NCBI GenBank assembly: GCA_035772405.1
Contig: JAYKKM010000350.1
Span: 2,420,001-2,484,000 of the forward strand
DNA: 64,000 nucleotides
Source: Chrysogorgia sp. JL179-B06
Taxonomy: Eukaryota > Cnidaria > Anthozoa > Scleralcyonacea > Chrysogorgiidae
Direction of reading: 5' to 3'
Shown: positions 1-12,050 of the stretch, in pieces
Layout: each line of letters begins with the position of its first letter
How positions within the stretch are numbered: position 1 is the stretch's first letter
Program-made: the position numbers and the translations under genes
The notes under the pieces: generated by a model
The model's database searches: none
What the model saw: only the letters and a program-made list of their open reading frames with translations
What the model was told of the DNA's origin: nothing

Positions 1-544
1 CAAGTAAAAAATCAGGTAAATAAATCTGTTAAATTGAGACAGACTAAAGTCTAAAGATATTACATTCTGAAGAAACAAATAAAATTAAGTGATATCAGCT
101 CATCTAAAGCTTGAAACTCTAGAATACATAGCGATTTAATCCCCCCTTCGGCACCGCAACGGGTCAAATTTCATTGTCACGTGCGCGATTCGCGAGCCAA
201 GGAATCGTGCAGGCCGCAGCGAAACGCAATTGTAATCTGACATCCTTCGCAAAAGGCTGAAATGCTTTCCGAAGCTCGTTTCACACTGAAAACATTATGT
301 GAGTTTGTTGTTTGAAATGAGATTTTTAAATATTCTTGTGAACGTTTCAATGTTGCGGTAACGAACATTCGGTTTGACTGAAGGTAAATAGCTTTAGCAC
401 TGTCTAAACAGCAAGATGAACAGGGTTTAGAAATAAACCCATGACATGCAGGATAGTGCAAACATCGCTCTTAAAATGGCCTCAACAACAAAGGCTTCGC
501 TGCGTCCCTGCAGTGAAGCCTTTGTTTTTGGAAACGATACGTCG
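1..544. other. No recognisable gene
   Basis: AT-rich sequence with only short ORFs on both strands that show no family signature. Nothing supportable is seen here apart from the edge of the Penelope remnant that begins near 545. Confidence 0.5.
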
Positions 545-900
545 ATGATGTCATTTCCTCGCCCTCGGTATCCAAGAATTTCGGTTTCCATACATCTCCG
601 TTCATGTAGGTGTGTAATTTTGTGTAATTTTGTCCATTGCAAGATGCTCTTTGATTCGTGACCCAATTGTTCTACCAATTTAGCCAATATATACCGTTCT
701 TCGATGTGAACAAGTAATTTCATAAACAATATTCTTTGTAAGACATCGGTTAGGTCTATTAGGATGATGAGAATCAAATGAAAGATATTTGTCAGTGTGT
801 GTTGGTTTTCGGTATACAGCAGTTTCTAATTTCCCGTGGTCTGTTTGTTTGACGACTGAATCCAGAAATGATAAACATTCATTCTTTTCACGTTCTACTG
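545..900 (-). pseudogene. Penelope-like element remnant (RT end plus GIY-YIG)
   Basis: Read on the minus strand, 900-780 encodes a stretch with FLDSVVKQTDHGKLETAVYR followed by KPTHTDKYL and SHHP, the usual C-terminal end of Penelope-like reverse transcriptase. In another frame, around 755-620, it encodes VYIG then IGRTIGSRIKEHL, the start of a GIY-YIG endonuclease domain. The linker between them is deleted and stop codons and frameshifts occur, so this is a dead fragment. It abuts the microsatellite tail of the LINE that follows. Confidence 0.7.
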
Positions 901-928
901 TGAATTGAATTGAATTGAATTGAATTGA
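899..928. repeat. (TTGAA)n pentanucleotide tail
   Basis: About five head-to-tail TTGAA units. It lies at the 3' end of the minus-strand LINE at 930-2920, so it is probably that element's microsatellite tail. Confidence 0.75.
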
Positions 929-929
929 A

Positions 930-2920
930 TATTTAATAATACTTGAATGGCAATTTACAAAAATTATAAATTGAAAAACTCAAGTTTACATGAATAGAAA
1001 AACTAAGTGTATAAAAGATTAAAAAGCTATATACAGTATATATATATACATTAAATTTAAAGTTGTCTCCTTATAACCTTTAGAATTACTTTGATGATGA
1101 AACCCAAAACCTACAATAGGGCATCCCACTTACGAATACAAAACGGAAGAAAACTGTTTTGAAAACGTTTCGTTCTACATTTAAAAAGAGGAATTTTTCG
1201 AGGATGTCTAAGGTTATGACGGTAATGAACAGAGGTAGGAAAGAGGTCGTGTAGTTTGCTAGAAAGATCAATATTACGTTTATAAAAGGACTTGCAGAGG
1301 TTCACTCTTCTATCAAATAGTGTTACAAGATTAAATTTAACAAGGCTATCCTTATAAGATAAATTAGGGTAGATAATTCGAAGTGCACGTTTTTGAATGT
1401 CTTCAAGTTGTTGGCTCAGGTTAATTGTTAAAGAGGAATGCCACACAGGACACGCGTATTCCAATACCGGGCGTATAAAGTAGCAGTAAACCGAACAGAG
1501 ATCGTTAGGAGGAACTCCACTACGTCTTAGGATCCGTAGAGCGAAAAGGCGTTTACTTGCTTTGGAACAAATATGATCGATATGAGTGGACCACTTGAGG
1601 TCAGAAGATAGGTATAATCCTAGCAGTTTGATTTTGTTGACTCGTTCGAGAGGTTGGTTGTTGACAATCAGAGGCTGTAAAGGTGCATGGTTGGTTCTTC
1701 AGAAAGGATACGATAAACTCCTTTGTCTTCCTCTCGTTGAGCTTCATGTTGTTGGTAGAAGTCCATCGAGTAAGAGTGTTAATCTCATCTTGTAAGTGAG
1801 GAGTAGTAGAAGCTATAGGATTGTTGACTACATCATTGGAGTGCAAGGAGATTATTTCAGTCATGGTTACATCATCAACGAACTTATACATTGGTACAGT
1901 AGTGGTCAAATCATTGATCATAACTAAAAAGAATAACGGTCCCAACTTTGTTCCTTGAGGAACACCGGCATGGATAGAATTCCAACCAGATTTAACATTT
2001 CCAAGTTTGACACGTTGTTGACGGTTTTGCAAAAAACTAGCACACCAGTTAAGAAGGATAGGAGGGATATTTAGAAGGCGGAGTTTACTAATTAAAATGT
2101 TGTGGTCGATTCTATCAAAAGCTTTAGAGAAGTCGACGAGGCACGAACGGATGAAGGTTTTAGGAGTCTCGGTGGCGGATAGCCATGTGTGTAAAAGATG
2201 AATCAACGCATGAGTAGATGACGACTTCTTGATGCAGCCAAATTGGCGGGGGTCAATTTGAGGCATGATTATTGGGCACAGCCACTGAAAAATATTATCT
2301 TCTAGTATTTTACTAAGAATTGGTGTCAGCGAGATTGGTCTGAGGTCACTTTCAATAGATTGAGGATTTGATATTTTTGGTATCGGTAAAACATCAGCGG
2401 ATTTCCATAATACTGGGACATGGCCTTCACGAATAGAAGAATTAAAGATTGAGCACACCGGACGACAAATGGAGGATGCGAAATTCTTTAGCAACCAATT
2501 AGGTATATCGTCAGGGCCTATCGCTTTTCGAACTTTAATGGTTAAGAGAGAACGTTCGACAGATTCTGGAGAAATTATAAATTCGTCAAAGGTTTGGGTA
2601 ACCTGTGTAGGTGTATACTGCAAGGGAGTAATGTCATTGGTGAGAGTGGTGAAGAAATAATTATTTTTTTCTGCCAGGTCATTGCCTTTGACGACACAGT
2701 CATTAACAGACAAACTTGACAGTGGAGGAGGTTTTGAAAGCCCAGAAAGGAGTTTTATATTGTCCCACCATTTCTTAGGATTCGTATCAGTAAGGTGGCC
2801 GATTTTGTCTTTGTAAAAATGGCGGCGAGCCGATTTGCATAACTTCATGACTTTGAGGCGATAGAATTTATACAGGGTGGTTTCTATTGAGTTCAAGTGA
2901 TTCAAAATAATTTCCACTTA
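930..2920 (-). pseudogene. 5'-truncated non-LTR retrotransposon (CR1/L2-like ORF2)
   Basis: The main ORF (2917-1601, about 438 codons) is a reverse transcriptase. From N to C it shows the fingers region (RKAIGPDDIPNWLL), LRPISLTPILSKILE, the motif A region LVDFSKAFDRIDHN, GVPQGTKLGP, and a catalytic-box variant FVDDVT in place of the usual Y/FADD. The element-end domain continues in another frame at 1464-1111 (MEYACPVWHSSL, QKRALRIIYP), which is typical of CR1/L2/jockey-like ORF2 C-termini. The endonuclease and ORF1 are missing; the copy ends at the GACC microsatellite. The frameshift between 1600 and 1464 and the 5' truncation make it inactive. Confidence 0.85.
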
Positions 2921-2951
2921 GAAGCGTTTGAAATACAAAATCGTAAAAAAG

Positions 2952-3055
2952 TGACTGACTGACTGACCGACCGACCGACCGACCGACCGACCGACCGACC
3001 GACCGACCGACCGACCGACCGACCGACCGACCGACCGACCGACCGACTGACTGAC
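2952..3055. repeat. (GACC)n tetranucleotide microsatellite
   Basis: About 25 units of GACC bounded by GACT variants. The short ORF coding Ser-Val-Gly-Arg repeats on the minus strand is a by-product of this array, not a gene. Confidence 0.95.
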
Positions 3056-3698
3056 GATAGATTGCTTCGGATCAATGAGAATCACGGAATTTATTGTGGC
3101 CTTACATACATACAAACATATAAGAACCTTCAAACTACGAAGCTTTGTTTTGTCTGAATTTCATTGTTTCAAAAAATATCAAACTAAATAGCCTAAATTG
3201 TTCAATGATGTTCGGGGCCAGTATCTGCACTGAATAGAACAGTGGTATTTGTACCATCGATCAATTGTCTCACAGACAGATGGGTTAGAACCAATTGTGT
3301 AACTGTTAATGATCTATCGTGATCTATTATGTAACTCTTGATGATTGAAATTAATAATTAATTCAATTTTAGTGTCAGCTATGGTTTTCATGATAAATAA
3401 CCAACATTCGATGTATGAGCTAGCTAGTTGCATAACCTACTGTATGAATGACCTTATAATAAGGCATTGCACATGCCCCAGTGTAATATGTAAACTGCAT
3501 GTTCATTGTCCAATTGTCTTTATAAATAGTAGCAAAAGATTCAATGCCTAAACTTTACCTGTTTAACTGCAGATAACCTTAATAAATTAATATTTTATTA
3601 ATCCTTGTTCTTATGTGTTAATATATACACTGCTAACGTAAATGGTTTGAACCTAGGAGTATCATTAGATGTGTGAAGTTGATCATCAGTTGATGGTT
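3056..3698. other. No recognisable gene; shared repeat segment
   Basis: No coding signature. The segment at about 3640-3676 (AATGGTTTGAACCTAGGAGT and following bases) recurs at about 15865-15902, so at least that part is dispersed repeat, probably linked to a Penelope-like element. Confidence 0.5.
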
Positions 3699-3829
3699 GT
3701 TGTAGTCTTGAGAAAGACTATTGTTGGTGACTGACGTTTCGACGCCTCAGTGGCGGTCATCTGCAGAATCAAATGACCGAGGCCGTCGAAACGTCAGTCA
3801 CCAACAATAGTCTTTCTCAAGACTACAAC
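3699..3829. repeat. Long inverted repeat with hammerhead-like core sequence
   Basis: Arms 3699-3760 and about 3771-3829 are almost perfectly complementary (46 bp perfect, then an indel). The arms contain GTGACTGACGTTTCGACG. The minus strand reads CAGATGACC with a short stem, then TCGAAACGTC, resembling the degenerate hammerhead-type motif found at ends of Penelope-like elements. Confidence 0.7.
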
Positions 3830-3959
3830 TAATATACATGGGTCCTAATATACACTGCTCGATATACACTGCTGATATACCCATCTAATATACACTGCTG
3901 TAGTGAAAGAGCTTGGAATAGACAGACACATGGTAGGTACTTGGACGATAGTCAAGCTC

Positions 3960-4040
3960 ATATCCTCAGAAAAATTATTCTGGGTGCTGGACAGGGATCT
4001 AACCTGTAACCTTCCGATTGCCGGTGAGACTGACAGTGTA
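3960..4040 (-). repeat. tRNA-derived SINE fragment
   Basis: On the minus strand a B-box-like GGTTAGATCCC follows a segment resembling the copy at 11610-11700 (AGGTTACAGGTT). No matching A box is preserved, so this is a fragment. Confidence 0.45.
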
Positions 4041-4408
4041 TGATTTCTTGTCAGTTGCTTGTCAGTGGTTTTTCTTGTTGACTCATTTCAAAAAATCAAA
4101 TGGCAGCAGTACACTAGTGACATGTTAATTGCGTTCGACGGAGAACGCATTCTAATCTTGCATGTCGTGGGTTATCTGTGCTTTCAGCCAAAAGAAATCA
4201 AGATAAAAACTACCCTTTTTGAATAAATTACCGTTTTGGAATAAATTATGACATTAGTATGAAAGCGTATCCGTATCTTGATGTGAAATCCTTACAGTTT
4301 TCGACTTATATACGCATATACGATCATTTTAACACAATAACGAATGCTATTTTATTTTGGTTTTCATTTTTAACTTTGCTTTTTGTTGCTCATACCCTTA
4401 TCTTGCTG

Positions 4409-4880
4409 CCTCGGGACAACCTCGTTCCCAGGGCATTTTGCCTCCACGGTGGAAGGTCGGCGAAAATGGCCCTGGGATCGGCTGGTCACATGACACCCAG
4501 AATTTCTGGGTACATTTCCTTTGTCTACTTTGTTGACCAGAATAATTGAGAAATATTCAATGCTCTTCAGAGTTGTTCATGTCAGCATTCGTCGGCATAA
4601 AAGCAGCTAACAAGCTTAATAATCCACCATACATCTATGGCTATCTCTTACAAAAGGTATGAAGAAGCATATATCCAATTTAGCGAAAGCTATCACTTCT
4701 CGTTTGCTGTAAAATTTGAAGACAGCATTCAGATTTAGATGAATAAATTATACTCGGCTGAATTAATTGAGTTGTATGACAAGCCAATCGCATTATAGAA
4801 TGGACCAGCGATCGCAGGGCCATTTTCGCCGACCTTCCGCCGTGGAGGAAAAATGTCCTGGGTACGAGGTTGGCCTCGGG
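4409..4880. mobile_element. MITE with about 75-bp terminal inverted repeats
   Basis: Left arm (4410-4487) and right arm (4802-4880) are inverted copies containing CCTCCACGG and GGAAGGTCGGCGAAAATGGC. The roughly 315-bp centre has no coding potential. Non-autonomous DNA transposon of unassigned superfamily. Confidence 0.8.
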
Positions 4881-4946
4881 ACTGACACAGGAGCAGTGGG
4901 AAGCGATACTTTTGCCAAATCGATCATTTGCTCTACCAGCCTTTCA

Positions 4947-5977
4947 TTATTTATTCTGCGTCAATCTCAGCTCTGCCGCCATCTTTTCTTCCCACATCTC
5001 TCTTTCTTCTTGGTGTATTTCTTGTTGAAGAAATCTCTCTTTCGCTTGACTTTCTCGCAAATTCCGTCTTTCTGTCTCGTCGCTTACCTCTTGTTGTTTC
5101 GCCTTTATTTCTTTGCATAGTTTATCCATTTCGCTTAACAAGTGAACGTGCTTTGATTTTACGTCCTTTTTCCACTGCCTTACAGTTCTGGGTGTATTTC
5201 CTTGATGAATCTTTAACTCTTCCATATGTGAAATTAGATCCTTTAAATTTTCGTTGATCTTAGCGACTCGCTTTTCGATAGCTTCCATTACTTCATAGTC
5301 TCGGCATTCGATCAGTTGTTGTTGTCTCGTCTAGCTCTCCGCTTTCTGTCATCTTCGCTCGCAATAACAGTGAAAACTTTCACTGGTTGATCCTGGTCAC
5401 GGCACCACTAATGTACCGAACTCGTGGGGTACATCAATCTCACAGTCACAATTTGATTAAATATGAACATACGGTTCAAATTCTCAGACATCTCACGTTC
5501 ACTTCGATTTTGGTCTCTTAGTCCCCCGAGACCTCCTATCATGTTACATAATATCAGTTTTAAAATTAACAGAGGGGCGTGGCGTTACGATGTTCCGGTC
5601 AGTGGTTGCAACCATTCTCGGCAGTTAGAGAACGGTGAAGGCTAAAAGGGATGACTCAAAAGGACCTTCACATTCTTTAGAACTACTAATCCTAACCCTA
5701 ATCTCAATCCTAACCTTGATCCTAACCTTGATCCTAACCTTAAACCTAGCCCTAACCGTAGCTATCCATAACCTAACTAAAAATAAAAAACAGAAAAAAA
5801 CAGAAAGGTCCTTTTTAGTCATCCCTTTTAGCCTTCCCCTTAGAGAACGAACACTCGTAATTTATGGAATTTGGCGTCTCTCCAACTACTATTACCTACC
5901 TACCCTAATATTAGATAGGAAGCCAATCTAATGCTCCGACACTAAATTCCATAAATCACTCGCGTTCATCTCTACAC
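4947..5977 (-). mobile_element. LTR-retrotransposon 5' remnant (LTR, primer-binding site, gag-like coiled coil)
   Basis: On the minus strand a likely LTR (about 5977-5413, ending GGTACA) is followed by TGGTGCCGTGACC, which resembles a retroelement primer-binding site. A short ORF starting with MTESGELDE stops after about 19 codons, and a 113-codon ORF (5288-4947, MEAIEKRVAKINENL) forms an extended charged coiled coil as in BEL/Pao gag N-termini. The LTR is split by a MITE (5635-5839). Boundaries and family are inferred. Confidence 0.5.
5635..5839. mobile_element. MITE with telomere-like core and 10-bp TSD
   Basis: Terminal inverted repeats GAAGGCTAAAAGGGATGA / TCATCCCTTTTAGCCTTC enclose about 130 bp rich in CCTAACCCTAATC-type units. 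TTAGAGAACG is duplicated exactly on both sides (5625-5634 and 5840-5849). A 9-10 bp TSD would fit a Mutator-like family. A second, partial copy is at 31828-31920. Confidence 0.85.
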
Positions 5978-6190
5978 TGTAAAAAGCTTCGTTGAAACAA
6001 CTGATTTGATAGGTTATCTCAGATTCATACCAATCTGAATGGTTAAAAAACCAAATATTTTGATTACAATGATCGTATTTTGGTTTTTCAACCAAGAACA
6101 TTTAGCTATTTCAACACGTAAAAAAGATCAATTAGTGAATCTGAGACAACCAAATTTAATAGGTTGTTTTAACCAGTCTTTTTTACAGTG
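5974..6190. mobile_element. MITE with CACTGTAAAAA termini
   Basis: The ends are inverted repeats of about 50 bp (CACTGTAAAAAG at the left, CTTTTTTACAGTG at the right, both with TCTCAGATTC further in). No coding content. It lies just upstream of the GPCR gene. Confidence 0.75.
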
Positions 6191-6373
6191 ACCCTTATGT
6201 ACAGGGCATAGCATTCCACTGTTTTGTTCATTGCTCTTTTCATTGCTCTTGCTTAACTAACTCAGTAACGTATTTTTTCTATTACAACAATTTATTATAG
6301 ATTACTACTGGATCATTCACAGACTGATTCTGAACCCTCAATTAAGCTTCTAGATCAACTCAATTGTTGAATA

Positions 6374-7903
6374 ATGGACAACCAAACATTAAACAACACA
6401 GCCGAAACTTCACCAGACGGCGCGGTAAATATCTCAATCATCGTTATTGACATCGTTATTCTAGTTTTAAGCTTGAGCGGCAACTCACTGGTGATCTACA
6501 CCATATCCAAGGAGCGCAAACTTCAGACCACGTGCAATTACCTGCTGCTCAACCTTGCCATATGTGACGTGGTCGTAGTATCCCTAGGAACATCCATCGA
6601 TATTTTATTGCAGTTCACGAACTGGAAATGGGTTCTTGGCTTGGTTATGTGTCGAACAATCAGCCCGGCCATGACCATGTTCTACATATCAGCCTCATTG
6701 ATTCTGGTCGTCATCTCATTGGATCGTTACAAGATGTTCGTACATCCATTGAAGGCACGCTACCAGCGCAAGCACGTTAAGTACGCCGTCTTCGTAGTCC
6801 ACCTAATCTCCCTTACGTGCGTTATACCGTTCGCAGTGTTCTCGACCATCACCGACGGTCAATGCTACGACGTGTGGCCTGCCATCTGGCACCGAAAGGG
6901 CTACACCGTCTTTCTATTTATAATGCAATATGCTTTGCCTTTACTCATCATGGGCATTGCATACAGCGGAGTCGCGTTATCTCTGATGCACAACAAATCC
7001 GTTTTCAAGAAGAACTTTAACATTCAACGCAAGGAAACAACCGAATCCACCACCTCGATGAAATCATTGGACGTGCTGAGTCGCCGAAATATTAATGTTA
7101 ATCTAAGTGTCGAGCAGATGCGCTCGCGGCCTCAACCTTCCAACCAGTCCGAAGAACCACCACAGGAATCTTCCTCTGATCCACCTGGCGCGTTAGAAAA
7201 CGAGGGAAAGCGAGGGAGATGCGTCGCCTGCCGACAGAGCAATGGCAATCAGCGAAACACGAAAATTAAAAATGACGATTCGAAGCAGGTAAAAAATCAA
7301 CAGAATTGCGACACCAAGTCAAATAAAAAAGCAAACGAAACTACGTTGCATCTTTTTTCCGGCGAGAAAAGGACATCGTGCGAAAACGATAACTTAATAC
7401 TTGAATCGTCAACCAAGCGTCCAATAAAGCGCCGTCTAAAACCGACAAACAACAACGATAACAAGCACACGTGTGGAACCTGCAACACTGATTCGCCTTC
7501 CAACCGACGTTTTTCCAATCGTTTCCAGTCGCTTCCGTCTTTTCGACGAAACGCCATGAGACGGAGACGATCGGGAATACCCGGTGGGAACGCGGTGAGT
7601 CCTGGCAACAGGAAGCGCAATCAAAGAAGTAATCGGGCGCTGAAGATGATTCTCCTTGTTGTCGTCGTCTTCGCAGTGTTCATGCTTCCCATGCAAATCA
7701 TGAGCCTTCTGCTGGACTTCGCAGGCAAACCAACTGCCGAGAAGTATAAAATTTACGCGTGGTTCGTAATGTGCTCCTATTTCGGAAGCTGTACGTTGAA
7801 TCCGTTTATTTACGGACTTGTCGATCGAACTTTCCGTGCTGGTTTCAAGAAATTCGCCAAGAAAGTGACTGGTCTTTGCAACTGTACAGCCAACCAGTCG
7901 TAA
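6374..7903 (+). CDS. Class A (rhodopsin-like) GPCR, neuropeptide-receptor-like
   Basis: A 509-residue single-exon seven-transmembrane receptor, expected in the plasma membrane and coupling to G proteins. The N-terminus has N-glycosylation sites (Asn7, Asn19). TM1 is at about 18-42 (GNSLV), TM2 54-78 (NLAICD), and Cys93/Cys164 probably form the ECL1-ECL2 disulfide. The DRY motif is intact at 117-119 (LDRYKMFVHPL). TM4 is about 136-156, TM5 178-205 (Pro189), TM6 422-447 (FMLP replaces CWxP), and TM7 459-481 with NPFIY at 476-480. A Cys pair near the end (502, 504) could be palmitoylated. The third intracellular loop is very long (about 210 residues, basic and Ser/Asn-rich). The start ATG follows in-frame stops closely. 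The peptide-receptor assignment is inference from overall pattern; the ligand is unknown. Confidence 0.9.
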   Translation: MDNQTLNNTAETSPDGAVNISIIVIDIVILVLSLSGNSLVIYTISKERKLQTTCNYLLLNLAICDVVVVSLGTSIDILLQFTNWKWVLGLVMCRTISPAMTMFYISASLILVVISLDRYKMFVHPLKARYQRKHVKYAVFVVHLISLTCVIPFAVFSTITDGQCYDVWPAIWHRKGYTVFLFIMQYALPLLIMGIAYSGVALSLMHNKSVFKKNFNIQRKETTESTTSMKSLDVLSRRNINVNLSVEQMRSRPQPSNQSEEPPQESSSDPPGALENEGKRGRCVACRQSNGNQRNTKIKNDDSKQVKNQQNCDTKSNKKANETTLHLFSGEKRTSCENDNLILESSTKRPIKRRLKPTNNNDNKHTCGTCNTDSPSNRRFSNRFQSLPSFRRNAMRRRRSGIPGGNAVSPGNRKRNQRSNRALKMILLVVVVFAVFMLPMQIMSLLLDFAGKPTAEKYKIYAWFVMCSYFGSCTLNPFIYGLVDRTFRAGFKKFAKKVTGLCNCTANQS

Positions 7904-8041
7904 TGAATTACGGACAGTTAACTCAGTGGCAGTAAAACCCAAACTTCCCTTTTTCAGTGATTTGTGTTGCATGCGGCTAACATAGCGATGGATATAATAT
8001 GAAAAGGAGAAATAAGAGAACTTCAATGTGTCGAAACATAC

Positions 8042-8565
8042 TTAAAGGGATATGGCAATAAAAATTATTTTTGCCTTTCTGATAAACAAATGGTCATACG
8101 AGGGTAATCCAAGTGAAAAAATACTCTGCCGCAAAACATCATCACTAATTTCCACAAATAAAAATCTTGTTATCCGCCATCTTGTTCTAATACCTTACCA
8201 ATTTTAACATGACGTCACAAGCAGGGTAAACATGATGAAACTTTCCTTTCTGGTACCTGAATTTATGTGGTATACTTTTAATTATTATTGTGGTTCAATT
8301 GAGAAAAAAAAACATCCACAAAAACCAAGTCTATATACGTGAAATTATAGCTGACTAAAGTTTTCACTTTACCCTGCTTGTCACGTCACACGCATATCGA
8401 AAAATTATCCAAGATGGCGGATCATGGTGGAAAACAGTAATGTCTTTTGTCGAAATTAGTGGTGTTGTTTTGCGCAAGAGTCGTTTTGTTTACTTGGATT
8501 ACCCTGTGAAGGCAATTTGCTAATCAGAAAGACAAAAATAATTTTTATTGCCATATCCATTTAAG
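8042..8565. mobile_element. MITE (TTAAAGGGATATGGCAATAA termini)
   Basis: Inverted ends at 8042-8103 and 8512-8565 read TTAAAGGGATATGGCAATAA and its complement. The interior holds mirrored GGGTAA / CAAGATGGCGG segments and a TGACGTCA octamer at 8210. A partial relative lies at 25272-25738. Confidence 0.8.
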
Positions 8566-8574
8566 AGTACTTTC

Positions 8575-8680
8575 GTATTTTCATAGACGTTTCGGACGAT
8601 GTGTCTTTCTCCAGGTCAAATGGTCATTCTCCATCTGACCTGAAGGACACATCGTCCTATACGTCGTCTATGAAAATACA
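8575..8680. repeat. Palindrome with hammerhead-like motif
   Basis: Arms about 8575-8618 and 8635-8680 are inverted copies (GTATTTTCATAGACG and GACGATGTGTC). The minus strand carries CGTCCGAAACGTC, a Penelope-associated motif resembling a decayed hammerhead core. Confidence 0.55.
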
Positions 8681-8888
8681 AAGTATTCTTCAGTATTTTT
8701 CGACATATCGAAGTTTTCTCTTTTTCATATTATATTCAGTTATTTTGAGAACTTAGCAGCTTTCATATTTATTCCTATTATCGCTAACAGCGATATAACA
8801 TTAAAAACGTGGATTTTAGATCACACGTGAGCCGCATCTTAGTATTGACTGCTCATATAGGTGAACTTGTCCATTAGGATAGTCATTA

Positions 8889-10060
8889 CCAGAAATTAAC
8901 GACAAAATGGCCGCCGCTTGAACGTTAATTTACATATGGTCCTTAGAAAATGGCGTCCCATTTTACAGTGAGTGAAAAACCGAGTGGGAGGTCTCTCATT
9001 GAAATTCAAGACCGAGCGTGTAACGCGAGGTCTTGAATTTCAATTTCAATGAAAGACCGACCACGAGGTTTTTATGTTGTTTATAAACGTACCACACCCA
9101 TTTTCTATTGTTCCCAAGAGGTTTTGGAAAATTTTGTTTTTGTTTTTCTGACAAAGCGAACAATAAATAAGGTCAATGAACTTGTCTATGTTGAGTAAAT
9201 TTCTTGTTGAATGAAAATGTTTCTGTATTCACTGCTATTTGATTGAACACTCATTCCGGGTTTTGAATTAGAAATTCAAGACCTGTAATGTGTGTAAAGT
9301 CAGCCCCAATCTCCCCTGTCGATAATCAAATGCCGCCACCAACTTTTAGAATGAGGTCTTGACTTTTGAGTAAGATACCAAAACCGATTGGGAACAATAG
9401 AAAATGGGTGTGGGAGGTTTATAAATAGAGCTAAAATATTAAAATAAAGATATTGAGTAGCTCGTCTACCGTTTGCCGACCTCTATATATACAACAACGA
9501 TTTTCAAATTATTCAGTTACCTGTTTGATTAGATCATTCAAATCTACAATCCGCCAAATGACGATTTCTAGAAATAACTTTCCTCAATACTTGAGCCTCT
9601 ATTAATTACGGAAAAATTTTAAATGCCCATTGTCCTGTTGTCTTTACAAGTTTAGTGATTATTAAAATGTTGGAATATAACTTTAGCCGAATTACTCAAT
9701 ATTAAAATTTTAACATATAAGATATAGGTTCTTCCATGGACTTTCGAACATTTAACGCTTTTGAAAATATCAAACAAAATCCGACAACAACTCAAATACG
9801 TGTAGCCTATTTTATTTGTTGGCTGTTTTCAACATAATTTGGCGGTTCGTAGTTTGACTGATCTGATCAAACCGGTAACTGAATAATTTGAAAATCGTTG
9901 TTCATGTATATATTAAGAGGTCGGCAAACAGTAGATGATCTACTCAATAAGCAGAATCTTCATTTTCATATTTTGCTCACTGTAAAATTATACGCCATTT
10001 TCGAAGGACCATATGTAAATTAGTTTTGAAGCGGCGGCCATTTTGCCGTTAATTTCTGGG
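8889..10060. mobile_element. Large foldback element with nested MITE
   Basis: Outer arms 8889-8974 and 9976-10060 (AAAATGGCCGCCGC, TACATATGGTCCTT) are inverted copies. A second arm pair (about 9450-9535 and 9868-9955, with AACGATTTTCAAATTATTCA) lies inside. A separate MITE at about 9089-9413 (ACACCCATTTTCTATTGTTC and its complement) is inserted within. No coding sequence. Confidence 0.75.
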
Positions 10061-10457
10061 AATGTTAAACGACTGGATAGGAACTTGATGGCGTGAGCGT
10101 GACAACCTAGTTGAAATTTATGAGTTAAACCTGCGATATTCAAATTATAGCAATAATAGAGCTTGAAGTGTCAGTTGAACTGCCTGTACACACATAACAA
10201 AGCCACGTTTCGATGAAATAGCTGTCTACTAAGACAACATTTTCAAGGTTTACTAGATAAAATATGCATAACAAATTTCAAGCCAAACAAAGTACTTTTT
10301 TAATTGGGACGTCACTATCTTCGCATACAAAACGATGCAAATGCAAATGTCGCATGCAAATGTCCGGAATTTACGTCACACATGCATAATGAGTTATTGG
10401 AGAATGTTATATATCATTGCGTTCATCAAATAAAAACACTAAAGTGTGAATAACACG

Positions 10458-10827
<370 letters not shown>

Positions 10828-10835
10828 ATAACACG

Positions 10836-11609
10836 TGTGCATGTTTCTCCCAGAGATACGCACATTTCTCCAATAAGTCATTATGCATGTGTGACGTAAA
10901 TTCCGTACATTTGCATATCAAACAAACTGATATATCTCAAAAAGAAAGCGAAGAAACGATAATCTTTAAAAGAAGTTACTTTATCATTTGAAAAGTTCTT
11001 CCAAATAAGACAAAACATTTTGAGGTTAGGGGCACTTTAAATAAAGGCTTAGGTAGGTTTGTTACTAAGTGAGAAAATCATTTCAAATGCCAAAATAGTT
11101 ATCTAATGGAACGTGGGAATAATGAGAAGTTGAAGCAAATTCCACGTAAAATAGTATAGCAAGCAATTCAACAATATTTGTTTTGCCATCAATGACATCG
11201 TAATTTTAAAATATGTGCCAACCAGAATGGCTAGAAACACTCATTAGTTTCATTAGACCATTAGTTTCCTATGCATAGTCTTTCAACTATCCATGGTTTT
11301 AGCAATGAAAAGCTTTTCAAAAAGATAATAAGCAAGTTAATTGTAAATTGCTTTGTGCAATTTATTTCTGTGAAGTTGTTACAATAAACTGAAATGTCTT
11401 CTTCGTTAAAAGTGATATAACAAGATAATAAATAGTGAAATGAAAGTGTAAAAATAAGGCCTTTTATACGCAACAGGCACACACACTCGCACAATATGTA
11501 AATAAACCAGTGTAAAAGTCAATTCTATATAAAGGATCCATTAGAGCGAGATGACTTAGATTGTTGACATAAAATATGTTCTTCGAGCACAAATACTTAT
11601 AAAATGTTT
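10836..11609. other. No recognisable gene
   Basis: AT-rich DNA without a coding signature or clear repeat ends on either strand. Confidence 0.5.
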
Positions 11610-11700
11610 CAGCTGGTCCTAGACAGGAATCAAACCTGTAACCTGATCGGTGAAACGCTCTAACCATTGAGCTACCGAGACAGATGGAAAGCGAAGGTTA
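11610..11700 (-). repeat. tRNA-derived SINE or tRNA pseudogene
   Basis: Minus strand has an A box (TAGCTCAATGGTTAGAGCG) and a B box (GGTTTGATTCC) at tRNA-like spacing, but the anticodon arm does not fold well, so a functional tRNA is unlikely. Related fragments are at 3960-4040 and 12005-12050. Confidence 0.6.
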
Positions 11701-12004
11701 CAATGATGTGACGCACAGGTACAGTAGTAGTGTAGTACATATTATTTATTTATTATAATTTATAATACATATCAATTACAAAGTATTACAACAAAAATTT
11801 GAATGTATTAGGGTAAATCAAAAACACTAATATGAAATCAAAGAATAAGACATAACGAAATTATACGAAACAGAAAAACTACGGATTAAAAGCAACAGGA
11901 AAATGTTTGAAATAATGCTGAGAAAGTAGATTCTTAAAAGACGACAATGTGTTAATGGCACGTATAGAGTATCAATCGAACCACTACATCACTAACCTCG
12001 CTCT

Positions 12005-12050
12005 CAATCTGAGTCTCTGTAGCGCAATGGTTAGAGCGTCTCACCGCGAC
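12005..12050 (+). repeat. tRNA-like A-box fragment of a SINE
   Basis: TGTAGCGCAATGGTTAGAGC is an A-box region. The B box is absent. Same group as the element at 11610-11700. Confidence 0.4.

Noticed and set aside
2918..3133. ORF coding Ser-Val-Gly-Arg repeats
   Set aside because: Translation of the GACC microsatellite.
7436..8026. 196-codon minus-strand ORF over the GPCR
   Set aside because: Shadow of the GPCR coding sequence; no family signature and no conserved start context.
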